DNA from: Trinickia violacea
Lineage (GTDB): Bacteria > Pseudomonadota > Gammaproteobacteria > Burkholderiales > Burkholderiaceae
Direction of reading: 5' to 3'
Length of the DNA: 64,000 nt
NCBI RefSeq assembly: GCF_005280735.1
Contig: NZ_CP040077.1
Span: 1,798,001 to 1,862,000, forward strand
The notes under the pieces were generated by a model that saw only the letters and a list, made by a program, of their open reading frames with translations, was not told the DNA's origin and searched no databases. This document shows, one piece after another, positions 51,473 through 60,577 of the stretch. Each line of letters begins with the position of its first letter. Within the stretch, counting starts at the first letter, position 1. Position numbers and translations under genes: made by a program.

Positions 51473-54226
51473 ATGCAAAACCGACACACACCCGATCGTC
51501 ACTCTCGGCGAGAGCAGAGAGGATTCCTAAGTACACCGTCGAATGATGGCCGTAACAAAGCTTCCGCGCGAGTGGCCAGCGAAGCGGGCAACAGCATCGA
51601 GGACACGTTGCTGCATACGCAAAGCTCGCTCGACGGCTTGGTCGAAGCCGACGCCGAGCGGCGCCTGAAGAGCGCGGGCCCGAACGAGGTCGCCCACGAC
51701 AAGCCGCCTCACGCCCTGATTCAACTGTTGCACGCCTTCCGTAATCCGTTCGTGATCGTGCTGCTCGTGCTGGCGGGTATCAGCTACTGCACGGACATCT
51801 ACTTCGCCGCACCCGGCGACCGCGATTGGACCGGCGTGAGCATCCTGCTCACGATGGTCACCGTGAGCAGCCTGCTGCGCTTCGTGCAGGAGTACCGGTC
51901 GAACAAGGCTGCAGAACGGCTCAAGTCGATGGTGCGCAGCACCGCAACCGTCGCGCGCCGCGCCTCGAAATCCGCCAAGTCGATCAAGCGGGAAATTCCG
52001 ATGTCCGATCTCGTGGTCGGCGACATCGTTACCCTGCAGGCCGGCGACATGATTCCCGCCGATCTCCGCCTGATCCAATCAAGGGACCTGTTCATCAGCC
52101 AGGCTGCGCTCACGGGCGAAGCCCTGCCCGTCGAAAAGTACGACACGCTCGGCGCGGTGGTGCAGAAGTCGGCGCATTCCGGCACCGACGGTCCAGCCGA
52201 TCCGCTCGAACTGCCGAACTTCTGCTTCATGGGCACCAATGTCGTGAGCGGCACGGCGACCGGCGTCGTGGTCGCGACCGGCGTCGAAACCTTTTTCGGC
52301 GCGCTCGCGAAAAACGTAACCAGTCGCAAGCGCGTCGAAACGAGTTTCGATCGCGGCGTGAACAGCGTGTCGTGGCTGCTGATCCGTTTCATGCTCGTGA
52401 TGGTGCCTGTCGTTTTCCTCATCAACGGCCTGTTGAAAGGGGATTGGCTTTCCGCACTGACGTTCTCGCTTGCCGTAGCGGTCGGTCTGACGCCGGAAAT
52501 GCTGCCGATGATCGTGTCGGCGAACCTCGCCAAGGGCGCGGTGGCCATGGCGCGCCGCAAGGTGGTCGTGAAACGCCTGAACTCCGTCCAGAACTTCGGC
52601 GCCATGGATGTGCTTTGTACCGACAAGACCGGCACGCTCACGCAGGACCGCATCATCCTCGAGCACCATCTGGACATCCACGGCCAACGTGACGATCACA
52701 TCCTCGAGCTTGCGTGGCTGAACAGCTTCCATCAGAGCGGACAGAAGAACCTGATGGATATCGCGATCGTGCAGCACGCGAATGCAGCCGGCGTGGCGGC
52801 CACACAGGCGCATTTTGCGAAGGTCGACGAGCTGCCGTTCGATTTCGTGCGCCGCCGCCTCTCGGTGGTGGTCGCGCGCAGCGACGGCAGCCAGCTGATG
52901 GTGTCCAAAGGCGCGGTCGAGGAAATGCTCGCGGTATCCACGCATATTCAGGAAGGCAGCGTAGTCCGCGAACTGGATGGGGCTGCGCGCAGCGCGATGA
53001 TTGCGCGGTCGCAGGAATACAACGAGGAGGGCTACCGGGTGCTCGTGGTCGCCACGCGCGAGATTGCGAGCGACGAGGCCAAGCAGCAATACGGGACCGC
53101 GGACGAGCAACGGCTGGTGGTGCGCGGCTTCCTGACCTTCTTGGATCCGCCGAAGGATTCGGCGCTGCAAGCCATCCGCGCGCTGAACGAGCATGGCGTG
53201 AGCGTCAAGGTGCTCACAGGCGACAACCCGATCGTGACGGCGAAAGTCTGCCGCGACGTGGGTCTCGATCCCGGCACGCCGCTGCTTGGCCGAGACGTCG
53301 AACGCATGAATGACGACGAGCTCGGCACAGCGGTCGAGCGCACGACGGTCTTCGCGAAACTCACGCCGTTGCAGAAAGCACGCGTCGTCAAGGCGCTGCA
53401 GGCAAACGGGCACACGGTGGGATTCCTCGGCGACGGCATCAACGATGCCCCTGCGCTGCGCGACGCCGATGTGGGGATCTCGGTCGACACCGGCACCGAT
53501 ATCGCCAAGGAGACCGCCGACATCATCCTGCTCGAAAAGAGTCTGATGGTGCTCGAGGAGGGTGTCATCACGGGCCGGGAAACGTTCGGCAACATTCTCA
53601 AGTACCTGAACATGACCGCGAGCTCGAATTTCGGCAACGTGTTCTCGGTGCTGATCGCCAGTGCGTTCCTGCCGTGGGAGCCGATGCTCGCGATGCAGTT
53701 GCTGATCCAGAACCTGATCTATGACCTGTCGCAGATGTTCCTGCCGTGGGACAAGATGGACCCCGAGTTTCTCAAGAAGCCCCGCAAGTGGGATGCCGGC
53801 AACATCGGCCGCTTCATGATTTGGCTCGGGCCGACGTCCTCCGTGTTCGACATTACGACCTTCTGGCTGATGTGGACGGTGTTTGGTGCCGGCGCGGCTT
53901 ACCACGCGACTGGCGGCGGCCAGATCATCATGAACTCCGGCTGGTTCATCGAGGGTCTGGTGTCGCAGACGCTGGTCGTCCATATGCTGCGCACGCATCG
54001 GATCCCGTTCCTGCAGAGCATGGCTGCACTGCCGGTCACGCTTTCGACGACCGTCGCGATTTTGATCGGCTGCTGGCTGCCGTTCTCGCCGTTCGCGTCG
54101 GCGCTCGGTTTCCAGGCGCTGGACCACAGCTACTGGTGGTGGCTGGTTGCGACTATCGCGGCCTACATGCTGCTGACCCAGTGCGTCAAGACCGCATACA
54201 TCCGCCGCTACGGCCATTGGTATTGA
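51473..54226 (+). CDS. mgtA: Mg2+-importing P-type ATPase MgtA/MgtB family
   Basis: A 917-residue P-type IIIB ATPase that imports Mg2+ from the periplasm at low external Mg2+. The N-terminal cytoplasmic tail precedes two helices (about 80-130), the actuator loop holds LTGEALPVEKYD near 215, the phosphorylation motif is CTDKTGTLTQ near 380, LTGDNPIVTAKVCRDVGLD near 580 and VGFLGDGINDAPALRDADVG near 645, with six C-terminal helices. All catalytic residues look present. The long leader, short ORFs and consensus promoter suggest the leader-based control known for Salmonella mgtA. Confidence 0.95.
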   Translation: MQNRHTPDRHSRREQRGFLSTPSNDGRNKASARVASEAGNSIEDTLLHTQSSLDGLVEADAERRLKSAGPNEVAHDKPPHALIQLLHAFRNPFVIVLLVLAGISYCTDIYFAAPGDRDWTGVSILLTMVTVSSLLRFVQEYRSNKAAERLKSMVRSTATVARRASKSAKSIKREIPMSDLVVGDIVTLQAGDMIPADLRLIQSRDLFISQAALTGEALPVEKYDTLGAVVQKSAHSGTDGPADPLELPNFCFMGTNVVSGTATGVVVATGVETFFGALAKNVTSRKRVETSFDRGVNSVSWLLIRFMLVMVPVVFLINGLLKGDWLSALTFSLAVAVGLTPEMLPMIVSANLAKGAVAMARRKVVVKRLNSVQNFGAMDVLCTDKTGTLTQDRIILEHHLDIHGQRDDHILELAWLNSFHQSGQKNLMDIAIVQHANAAGVAATQAHFAKVDELPFDFVRRRLSVVVARSDGSQLMVSKGAVEEMLAVSTHIQEGSVVRELDGAARSAMIARSQEYNEEGYRVLVVATREIASDEAKQQYGTADEQRLVVRGFLTFLDPPKDSALQAIRALNEHGVSVKVLTGDNPIVTAKVCRDVGLDPGTPLLGRDVERMNDDELGTAVERTTVFAKLTPLQKARVVKALQANGHTVGFLGDGINDAPALRDADVGISVDTGTDIAKETADIILLEKSLMVLEEGVITGRETFGNILKYLNMTASSNFGNVFSVLIASAFLPWEPMLAMQLLIQNLIYDLSQMFLPWDKMDPEFLKKPRKWDAGNIGRFMIWLGPTSSVFDITTFWLMWTVFGAGAAYHATGGGQIIMNSGWFIEGLVSQTLVVHMLRTHRIPFLQSMAALPVTLSTTVAILIGCWLPFSPFASALGFQALDHSYWWWLVATIAAYMLLTQCVKTAYIRRYGHWY

Positions 54227-54316
54227 GCCTCAAAGAATCGCCGGCGCGCGCCGGCGGTCGCTGGAGCGGCGTGACGGCACGTGCGCCGCTCGTTTCATCA
54301 CGCATTTCAGGAACAC

Positions 54317-55435
54317 ATGGATATGTTGGCAACAAGAAAAGCATCGCGTGTTGGCGCGACGATCGGCACGTTTGCGCTCGCGGTTTACACCATCGACGCG
54401 CACGCGCAAAGCAGCGTGACACTCTATGGCGAACTCGATACGGGTCTGGCCTGGTTGAGCAACGTGGGTGGCCATGCGAAGTACGAAGCCACGAGCGGCC
54501 TCATCGACGGAAACTACTGGGGCCTTCAAGGCGCGGAAGACCTCGGCGGCGGAAACAAGGCGGTATTCCGGCTCGAGCGCGGTTTTTCCATGACGTCGGG
54601 CGAAAGCTTCAACGATCATCCGTTCTATCTGGGCTTGGCCAACGAGTCGTTAGGCACGGTCACGCTCGGCTATCAGTACGACCCCATCCATGACTATCTG
54701 GCGCCGTTCACCATGACGGGCGGCGCAGGCGGCACGGCGTTCGCTCATCCCTTCGACAACGACAATGCGAACAACTCGCACCTTGCGCGCAACGCGGTCA
54801 AGTACGAGAGCCCATCGTTCGGAGGACTGACGTTTGGCGGTATGTACGCACTGTCGAACGCAGCGGGGCAATTCGCGAACAACCGTGCGTACGGCTTGGG
54901 TGCAAGCTACCGCAACGGTTCGTTCAATGCCGGCGCCGCATGGTTGCATGTGAACGGCGCGGGCGCCACCGATGGCGGCGCGTACGAGAGCGTCAGCCTC
55001 CCCGGCGCCAACCGGGACGTGTTCGACGCCGTCGTCGGCACGCGGAACACCTACGGCGTTGGAGCGAGCTATGCGTTCGGCGACTTCACGCTGGGAGGCG
55101 CATGGTCGCGCTCGACGTTCAGCGGCGTGACCGATGCCGATACCGCAAGCGCGATGCCTTCGGTCGGGTTCAGCAACTACGAAGTCAATGCGGCCTATCA
55201 GTTGATGCCCGCGCTGTCGCTTGCCGGTTCGTATACCTACACGAAGAGTGCGAGCCAGCATTGGCACCAGGGTGGCCTTCAAACGGTCTACCTGCTCTCG
55301 AAGCGCACCGATGCCTACGTCGAGGCGCTCTACCAGCGCGCCTCGCAGGATGCGCCGGCGGTGATCAATACCGCTGCGCCGTCTTCGAGCCAAAACCAGT
55401 TGCTGGTGGGCGCCGGTATTCGTCACCGGTTCTGA
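54317..55435 (+). CDS. Gram-negative porin (Porin_4 type)
   Basis: A 372-residue outer-membrane porin. The signal peptide is MDMLATRKASRVGATIGTFA and ends around DAHAQ; the mature part begins SSVTLYGELDTGLAW. WGLQGAEDLGGGNKAVFRLERG is the porin hallmark (residue order as in the other porin here) and it ends GAGIRHRF with terminal Phe. The ATG at 54317 has AGGAA six bases upstream; an in-frame ATG at 54281 is less likely. It follows mgtA by 90 bp and may be cotranscribed to admit cations, though that is only inference. Confidence 0.9.
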   Translation: MDMLATRKASRVGATIGTFALAVYTIDAHAQSSVTLYGELDTGLAWLSNVGGHAKYEATSGLIDGNYWGLQGAEDLGGGNKAVFRLERGFSMTSGESFNDHPFYLGLANESLGTVTLGYQYDPIHDYLAPFTMTGGAGGTAFAHPFDNDNANNSHLARNAVKYESPSFGGLTFGGMYALSNAAGQFANNRAYGLGASYRNGSFNAGAAWLHVNGAGATDGGAYESVSLPGANRDVFDAVVGTRNTYGVGASYAFGDFTLGGAWSRSTFSGVTDADTASAMPSVGFSNYEVNAAYQLMPALSLAGSYTYTKSASQHWHQGGLQTVYLLSKRTDAYVEALYQRASQDAPAVINTAAPSSSQNQLLVGAGIRHRF

Positions 55436-55475
55436 TTGTGAGGAATTGAAGAATAGTGAATTCGCATTCTAGGTA

Positions 55476-55504
55476 TTTACCCTAGATCGCTGCGCTCCTA
55501 GACT
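55476..55504 (+). promoter_or_regulatory. Promoter of DUF4148 gene 1 with CTAGG dyad
   Basis: TTTACC (55476-55481) and TAGACT (55499-55504) are 17 bp apart, and the -35 lies inside the near-palindrome CTAGGTATTTACCCTAG (55469-55485). The same layout recurs before the paralog at 56311. Confidence 0.55.
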
Positions 55505-55575
55505 TGCTTCCAATCGCTGCAGACAAACAACAGACGTTTGCAGCTTCGGAAATCAAATATTTGGAGGTAGTGATC

Positions 55576-55905
55576 ATGAAATCGCTCATCAAGGCCGTTG
55601 CCGTCGCTCTCGTTCTTGCTGCTCCCGTTGCTTCGTTTGCCCAATCGAACCAGCCGGTGACGCGCGCTCAAGTGCGTGCGGATCTGGTCCAAGTCGAAAA
55701 GGCCGGTTACAGCATCGGCGGCGACAAGACCACCTATCCGGAGCGGATTCAAGCGGCCGAATCCCGCGTTGCCTCGGAAAACAGCGTAGCGCAAGCCAAC
55801 ACGAGCGGCTTCGGTTCGGAAGCGAGCGCCACGTCGCAATCGGGCCTGCGCAGCAAGACGGCCAGCAGCTACTCGGCTCCGATCTCGGTCTATCAACATC
55901 CGTAA
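55576..55905 (+). CDS. DUF4148 secreted protein (paralog 1)
   Basis: A 109-residue exported protein. The signal peptide MKSLIKAVAVALVLAAPVAS ends SFA|QSNQP, and the DUF4148 domain follows: VTRAQVRADLVQVEKAGYSI with the conserved YPERIQAAESRVA. The start at 55576 has GGAGGTAG about 8 bases upstream; an in-frame ATG at 55504 would not make sense with the signal peptide. It is a neighbour paralog of the gene at 56311. These proteins are abundant in Burkholderiales, but their role is not known. Confidence 0.88.
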   Translation: MKSLIKAVAVALVLAAPVASFAQSNQPVTRAQVRADLVQVEKAGYSIGGDKTTYPERIQAAESRVASENSVAQANTSGFGSEASATSQSGLRSKTASSYSAPISVYQHP

Positions 55906-56046
55906 TCGGCAATCCGGCACGTTTCGAGCCGGCACGGGCGCCCGGATGGGCGCTCGATATCGAATCGACGCAAAGCAGGCCGAATCGTTTTAGGGGACTG
56001 CTTTGCGACCCGCGCGAAATCTCCGTCGCTTGCCCTGGCGACTTTG

Positions 56047-56075
56047 CCCAGTCCGTTTTCGGACTGGGTTTTTTG
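56047..56075 (+). terminator. Rho-independent terminator of DUF4148 gene 1
   Basis: CCCAGTCCG (56047-56055) and CGGACTGGG (56060-56068) pair over 9 bp around TTTT and are followed directly by TTTTTT. Confidence 0.92.
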
Positions 56076-56214
56076 TTTATCGAGCCCTTTATCGGCACGC
56101 TTGGCGGCGCCTATCGACACCTATTCGGCAGGTTATTGGCACCGCCTCGAATGGCTCCCGAAAGCGATTTGTCATTGTGACGCGGCGAACAACAATGTTT
56201 TCACTAATTAGGTA

Positions 56215-56243
56215 TTAACCCTTAAGAGCTGCGCGACTAGACT
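56215..56243 (+). promoter_or_regulatory. Promoter of DUF4148 gene 2
   Basis: TTAACC (56215-56220) and TAGACT (56238-56243) are 17 bp apart. TAGGTATTAACCCTTA overlaps the -35 and GCTGCGC is shared in the spacer with the promoter at 55476. Confidence 0.55.
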
Positions 56244-56310
56244 GTGTTCATCGGCTCCGAACACAAGCGTTTGTGAGCCCCGACAAGACAATCTTTGGAG
56301 GTAGTTCATC

Positions 56311-56637
56311 ATGAAATCGCTGATCAAGGCCGTTGCCATCGCCGCCATTCTTGCCGCTCCGGTTGTGTCGTTCGCCCAGCAGTCGAACCAGCCGTTGACG
56401 CGCGCTGAAGTCCGCCAGCAACTCATCGAGCTCGAACAAGCCGGCTACAACCCGGCCCGTGCAAACGACTACGACTATCCGGCCGACATCCAGGCCGCCG
56501 AAGCGCGCGTCGCCGCTCAGAAGGCAGGTGGTCCGCAATCGCAAGCAACGGGTTACGGCACGGCCGTGAGCGCATCGTCGCAGTCGGGAAGCCCGGCGAC
56601 GGCTGCCGGCACGAAGCCGATTTTCTTCGGTCAGTAA
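56311..56637 (+). CDS. DUF4148 secreted protein (paralog 2)
   Basis: A 108-residue exported protein with signal peptide MKSLIKAVAIAAILAAPVVS ending SFA|QQSNQP and the DUF4148 domain (LTRAEVRQQLIELEQAGYNP, then YPADIQAAEARVA). The signal peptide differs from paralog 1 at only a few positions, while the C-terminal tails diverge. GGAGGTAG lies about 8 bases before the ATG. The pair arose by tandem duplication that included the promoter. Function unknown. Confidence 0.88.
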   Translation: MKSLIKAVAIAAILAAPVVSFAQQSNQPLTRAEVRQQLIELEQAGYNPARANDYDYPADIQAAEARVAAQKAGGPQSQATGYGTAVSASSQSGSPATAAGTKPIFFGQ

Positions 56638-56819
56638 GCAGGGGAGGCCGGGACACTATCCAGGCCGCCCAAGCTCTCCACGCAGCCGGAACACCCATCG
56701 CTTAGCGGCGTTCCGGCCGCCAGGAACAAGAAGCCGGTCCGCAGTCGATTCAAACGTATCAAGGCGGGCCGACTCACGAATCTTGCCGTTACCTCCGCCG
56801 CCGGCAGTCCGGTGGCTTC

Positions 56820-56853
56820 GCCCGGTCACCCTGTCCGGGCGCTTTTTCTTCTT
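56820..56853 (+). terminator. Terminator after DUF4148 gene 2
   Basis: GCCCGG (56820-56825) and CCGGGC (56835-56840) pair around a 9-nt loop, followed by GCTTTTTCTTCTT. The rest of 56638-56961 holds nothing else recognisable. Confidence 0.6.
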
Positions 56854-56961
56854 CCGAACGCCGAATCGAAACCCGCTGTACCGGATCGTCGCCGGTTCGC
56901 TGTATCGGGAAGCGCGCTCGTTCCGCTTTTATGATGCGGTTTTTGTCAGCGAGCGACGCTT

Positions 56962-57258
56962 ATGTCACTGATCGATTTCGATACGTTTGCCGCGAGCCTG
57001 CCCGACGCCTGGAAGTCGTCGATCGTCGGGCACGTTGGACCCGCGCGGATCAAGGTCCTCAAAATGGACGAGCAAGCGTACGGCGAAGAGACGCACGACT
57101 ACAACGAAGCGCTGATCGTCGCGAGCGGCGAGTTGAGGCTTCAGGTCGCCGGGGAAACCATCCTGGTCGGCGCGGGGCAGATGTATCTCGCCGAGGCCGG
57201 CGTGCCGCACGCGGTACTCCCCGGCAGTCACGGAACGCTCGTGATCGTCGACGTTTAG
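56962..57258 (+). CDS. Small cupin-domain protein
   Basis: A 98-residue single cupin barrel. Metal-site candidates include EETHDYNEALIVASGELRLQ, where His, Glu and Tyr lie in the place of the first cupin motif, and AGVPHAVLPGSHGTLVIVD in place of the second. The ATG at 56962 is in frame with the protein's natural opening MSLIDFDTFAASLPDAW; the ribosome site is weak (GAGCGACG). It is 107 bp before the GST gene. Ligand and role unknown. Confidence 0.82.
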   Translation: MSLIDFDTFAASLPDAWKSSIVGHVGPARIKVLKMDEQAYGEETHDYNEALIVASGELRLQVAGETILVGAGQMYLAEAGVPHAVLPGSHGTLVIVDV

Positions 57259-57365
57259 TTTTCCGCGACTTCGATAAGGCGCGCGCGGCGTCGACAGACC
57301 TTTTCACGAAGCCGCATCCGCTGCTACAGTCATCCTCCCTTCACTCTGAAGCAACGAGGCCCGGA

Positions 57366-57980
57366 ATGAAATTGGTTGGCATGCTGGATTCCCCGTTCGT
57401 GCGTCGCGTCGCCATCTCGATGGCGGTGCTCGGCATTCCGTTCGAACATCGCAGTCTGTCGGTGTTTCGCACGTTCGACGAGTTCGCGAAACTGAATCCG
57501 ATCGTCAAGGCGCCGACGCTCATCGAAGACGACGGGACCGTGCTGATCGAATCGACGCTGATTCTCGATCATCTCGACCATAAGGTTCCGCCCGACGCGC
57601 GCCTCATGCCCCAGCGCGGTGCCGAGCGCACGCGTGCGCTGCAATTGGTCGGCTACGCGCTCGCGGCTGCCGAAAAGACGGTGCAGATCGTCTATGAGCG
57701 CGAGCTTCGTCCGCAGGAGAAGCAACATGAGCCGTGGCTTGTGCGGCTGCAAGGACAATTGGCTGCCGCTTACGATTTGCTCGAAAAGCAGATCGGCAGC
57801 GCCGACGGCTGGCTCGTCGGTAACCGCATGATGCAGCCCGATATCACGGTGGCGGTTGCGTGGCGCTTCACGCAATACATCTTGCCCGGCATGATCGATC
57901 CGGCGCGCTATCCGGCGCTCGCTGCGTTTTCGGCGCGCGCGGAGGCGCTGCCGGAGTTCGTCAACGCACCGCTCGAATAA
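57366..57980 (+). CDS. Glutathione S-transferase family protein
   Basis: A 204-residue GST. The N-terminal thioredoxin-like half has MLDSPFVRRVAISMAVLGI with the catalytic-type Ser/Cys position as Ser9, and APTLIEDDGTVLIESTLILD with the cis-Pro and glutathione-binding Glu-Ser. The all-helical C-terminal half spans about residues 85-204. The ATG at 57366 gives the expected length; an in-frame start at 56931 overlaps the cupin gene and is rejected. Substrate unknown. Confidence 0.88.
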   Translation: MKLVGMLDSPFVRRVAISMAVLGIPFEHRSLSVFRTFDEFAKLNPIVKAPTLIEDDGTVLIESTLILDHLDHKVPPDARLMPQRGAERTRALQLVGYALAAAEKTVQIVYERELRPQEKQHEPWLVRLQGQLAAAYDLLEKQIGSADGWLVGNRMMQPDITVAVAWRFTQYILPGMIDPARYPALAAFSARAEALPEFVNAPLE

Positions 57981-58261
57981 TCGGGCGTCCGTTCATCGAA
58001 GTTTGACGCGCACCGGCTCTCGCGAGCCGATGCGCGAGCGCCTCCAAACGCGCCTCCAAACGCCACTCCAAGCCCGCCGCCACACTCGCCGCCGCGCGCA
58101 TTTGCGGCCCATCCTCAAGGTCTTTCCGATTGTTCGCCTGTGCCGACAAGTGACTTTCACTTTCGCGCATTTATCCGCACGACCCTCGTCCCTAGAATGG
58201 AACCCATCGAAACATAGAGGGCGTAGCGGCGCGAAAAACCGCACAGCGCGAAGGGGCGGAA
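57981..58261. other. Intergenic region with a short tandem repeat and candidate promoter
   Basis: GCGCCTCCAAAC occurs twice in tandem near 58038-58061, with a third partial copy. TTTATC (58170-58175) and TAGAAT (58193-58198), 17 bp apart, form a candidate promoter pointing at the small ORF below. Nothing else is seen. Confidence 0.4.
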
Positions 58262-58456
58262 ATGAGGGACTTGATCGAAAAGCAGTTGTACAACCCGTCG
58301 GTGGTGCTGCCAATGTTCGCGCTGATGGAAATGCTCGTCTCCACGGATTTCAGCCTCGGCCGCGTGAGCCTCATGGTCGCGACGAAGGGCGCGCAAGCCG
58401 CGCTGACTCGTTCGCGCGAATTCATTTGCGCCCATCATCACAGCCAGCTGCACTAA
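58262..58456 (+). CDS. Possible small hypothetical protein
   Basis: A 64-residue ORF opening MRDLIEKQLYNPSVVLPMFA with AAGGGGCGG just upstream and a plausible promoter 60 bp before it. The protein looks like two amphipathic helices and a His-rich tail (HHHSQLH). It has no recognised domain. Coding potential is plausible but not proven. Confidence 0.4.
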   Translation: MRDLIEKQLYNPSVVLPMFALMEMLVSTDFSLGRVSLMVATKGAQAALTRSREFICAHHHSQLH

Positions 58457-58577
58457 GCGAGGCATCGGGCGCCATGCGCGCCTGACACGGCCTGAGCTGT
58501 TTCCTATGTGTGGTTGGCTTGGCCGCAGGCGAGCGTAAGATGGCGGGACCTTCCTATCGCAAACCGCCACTCACGCG

Positions 58578-59045
58578 ATGAGCGTCTCCCGCATCGGCCT
58601 GATTTCCGACACCCACAATCTCGTGCGTCCCGAAGCGCTGCAATGGCTTGCGGGATGCGACGCCATCATTCATGCAGGCGACATCTGCGCGCCGCACGTG
58701 CTCGACGCGCTCGCGCAAATCGCGCCGGTGACGGCGGTGCGCGGCAATAACGACTTCGGCGAATGGGCCGCGCACTTGCCGGTATCGACGACGCTCGAAG
58801 TGCAGCGCGTGAAGATCCACGTCGTGCACGACATCGCCGATTTGCAGTTCGATGCGCTTGCGGACGGTGTGTGCGTAGTCGTCACCGGGCACTCGCACAA
58901 GCCGCAAGTCGAAGAACGCGATGGCGTGCTGTTCGTCAATCCAGGTAGTGCAGGGCCGCGCCGCTTCAAGCTGCCGATCTCGGCGGGGATGCTGACGATA
59001 GAAGACGATCGCGCCGAGGCTGCGCTGCATACGCTCGTCGCGTAA
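58578..59045 (+). CDS. YfcE/MJ0936-type metallophosphoesterase
   Basis: A 155-residue compact calcineurin-fold phosphodiesterase. All ligand motifs are present: GLISDTHN, IIHAGDI, VRGNNDFG, VVTGHSHKP and the final NPGS. Enzymes of this type cleave small phosphodiesters in the presence of Mn2+. The natural substrate is not known. It is convergent with the MFS gene, with a shared terminator between. Confidence 0.93.
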   Translation: MSVSRIGLISDTHNLVRPEALQWLAGCDAIIHAGDICAPHVLDALAQIAPVTAVRGNNDFGEWAAHLPVSTTLEVQRVKIHVVHDIADLQFDALADGVCVVVTGHSHKPQVEERDGVLFVNPGSAGPRRFKLPISAGMLTIEDDRAEAALHTLVA

Positions 59046-59053
59046 ACATAAAA

Positions 59054-59083
59054 GGCGCTGCATATCGTGTGCAGCGCCCGTTT
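59054..59083. terminator. Bidirectional terminator hairpin
   Basis: GGCGCTGCA (59054-59062) and TGCAGCGCC (59070-59078) pair over 9 bp around a 7-nt loop, with T-rich sequence on the plus strand (CGTTTCGCTTCT) and AAAA before it serving the minus strand. Confidence 0.7.
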
Positions 59084-59101
59084 CGCTTCTAGACGGAGTG
59101 C

Positions 59102-60577
59102 TTAAACGCGTACGGTTGCCACCGGGGCATAGACGTCGTCGTTCATCTCCTCGGCCTCACGCGCTTGGCGCACGAGCGCATGCGCTTCGGCGCGCGTCGC
59201 CACGGCGGGCGGCGAGCCCTTGAGCGGCTGCTTCGCGGTCTCCGCGAGCGCGACCACCGACACGATCCCGATCACTGCCGCGCCCATCAGGTAGTACGCG
59301 GGCATCATCAGGTTGCCGGTCGTTTCGACGAGCCAGGCGGTGACGAGCGGCGTCGTGCCGCCGAACAGCGACACCGAGACGTTGAAGCCGATCGCGAGCG
59401 CGCCGTAACGGATCGCGGTCGGGAAGAGGGCGGGCAGCGCCGATGGCATCACGCCCGTGAAGCACGACAGCAGCGCGCCGAGGATCATGAGGCCGCCGAA
59501 CACCGGCAGCGTCTCGCCGGTTTGAATCAGCATCAGCGCCGGAATCGAAAGCAACAGCAGGCCGACGCAGCCCGCGAGCATCACCGGCTTGCGCCCGATC
59601 GCATCCGACAGATGCCCCGCCGCGAGCGTGAGCGGCATCATCAGCACCATCACGAGCAGCACGAGGAAGAGGCCGTGCGTTTCGTCGAAGTGCAGCGTCG
59701 CCGACAGATAGCTCGGCAAGTACGACAGCGCCATGTAGTCCGTGACGTTGAAGATCAGCACGAGGCCGACGCACAAGAGGAGCGGTTTCCATTGCGCGGC
59801 GAGCATCTTGCCGAACGACTGCTTCGGTGCGGCGCGGTCGAGCGCCTCGCGTGCTTCGGCCTCGCGCTTGAAGGCAGGCGTCTCCTCGAGCTTCATGCGG
59901 ATGTAGAGCCCGATCAAGCCAAGCGGCCCGGCGATCATGAACGGCACGCGCCAGCCCCACGAGAGCATCGCGTCTTCGCTTAGCGTGGCCGTCAAGAGCG
60001 CGACCGTGCCCGCGCCGAGGATGTAGCCCGCCAGCGTGCCGAATTCGAGGAAGCTGCCCATGAAGCCGCGGCGTTTGTCCGTCGAGTACTCGGCGATGAA
60101 GGTCGCGGCGCCGCCGTATTCGCCGCCGGTCGAGAAGCCCTGCACGAGACGCGCGAGCAACAGCAGCGCGGGCGCAAAGATGCCGATCGTGCCGTAGCTC
60201 GGGATCAGGCCGATCGCGAACGTGCCGACGGCCATCATGATCATCGTCATCGCGAGCACGCGCTGGCGGCCGATGCGGTCGCCGAGCGGCCCGAACACCA
60301 TGCCGCCGATCGGCCGCACGAGAAATGCGGCAGCGAAGGTTCCGAAGGTCGCGATCAATTGCGCGGAGGGGCTGCTCGACGGGAAGAACACTTTGCCGAG
60401 CGTCACGGCGACGTAGCTGTACACGCCGAAGTCGAACCATTCCATGGCGTTGCCCAGCGCCATCGCACCGACGGCGCGCTTGAGCAGGCTTTTATCGACG
60501 ACGGTGACGTCGTCGGCTTTGAGGGGGGCGTTGTCTTGTTGTTGGTTTCGCGCGGGGCCGTTGAGTGAAGCGGTCAA
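59102..60577 (-). CDS. MFS metabolite:H+ symporter (ProP/MHS family)
   Basis: A 491-residue, 12-helix symporter of the MHS group (proline/betaine, citrate or dicarboxylate uptake). MHS features include NAMEWFDFGVYSYVAVTLGK, RPIGGMVFGPLGDRIGRQ, GFSTGGEYGGAATFIAEY and SWGWRVPFMIAGPLGLIGL. TTG at 60577 is chosen as start because AGGAG lies 9 bases upstream and the ORF otherwise extends through implausible sequence to 60736. The C-terminal tail has no coiled coil of the kind in E. coli ProP, so osmotic gating is doubtful. Substrate not known. Confidence 0.88.
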   Translation of the reverse strand: MTASLNGPARNQQQDNAPLKADDVTVVDKSLLKRAVGAMALGNAMEWFDFGVYSYVAVTLGKVFFPSSSPSAQLIATFGTFAAAFLVRPIGGMVFGPLGDRIGRQRVLAMTMIMMAVGTFAIGLIPSYGTIGIFAPALLLLARLVQGFSTGGEYGGAATFIAEYSTDKRRGFMGSFLEFGTLAGYILGAGTVALLTATLSEDAMLSWGWRVPFMIAGPLGLIGLYIRMKLEETPAFKREAEAREALDRAAPKQSFGKMLAAQWKPLLLCVGLVLIFNVTDYMALSYLPSYLSATLHFDETHGLFLVLLVMVLMMPLTLAAGHLSDAIGRKPVMLAGCVGLLLLSIPALMLIQTGETLPVFGGLMILGALLSCFTGVMPSALPALFPTAIRYGALAIGFNVSVSLFGGTTPLVTAWLVETTGNLMMPAYYLMGAAVIGIVSVVALAETAKQPLKGSPPAVATRAEAHALVRQAREAEEMNDDVYAPVATVRV

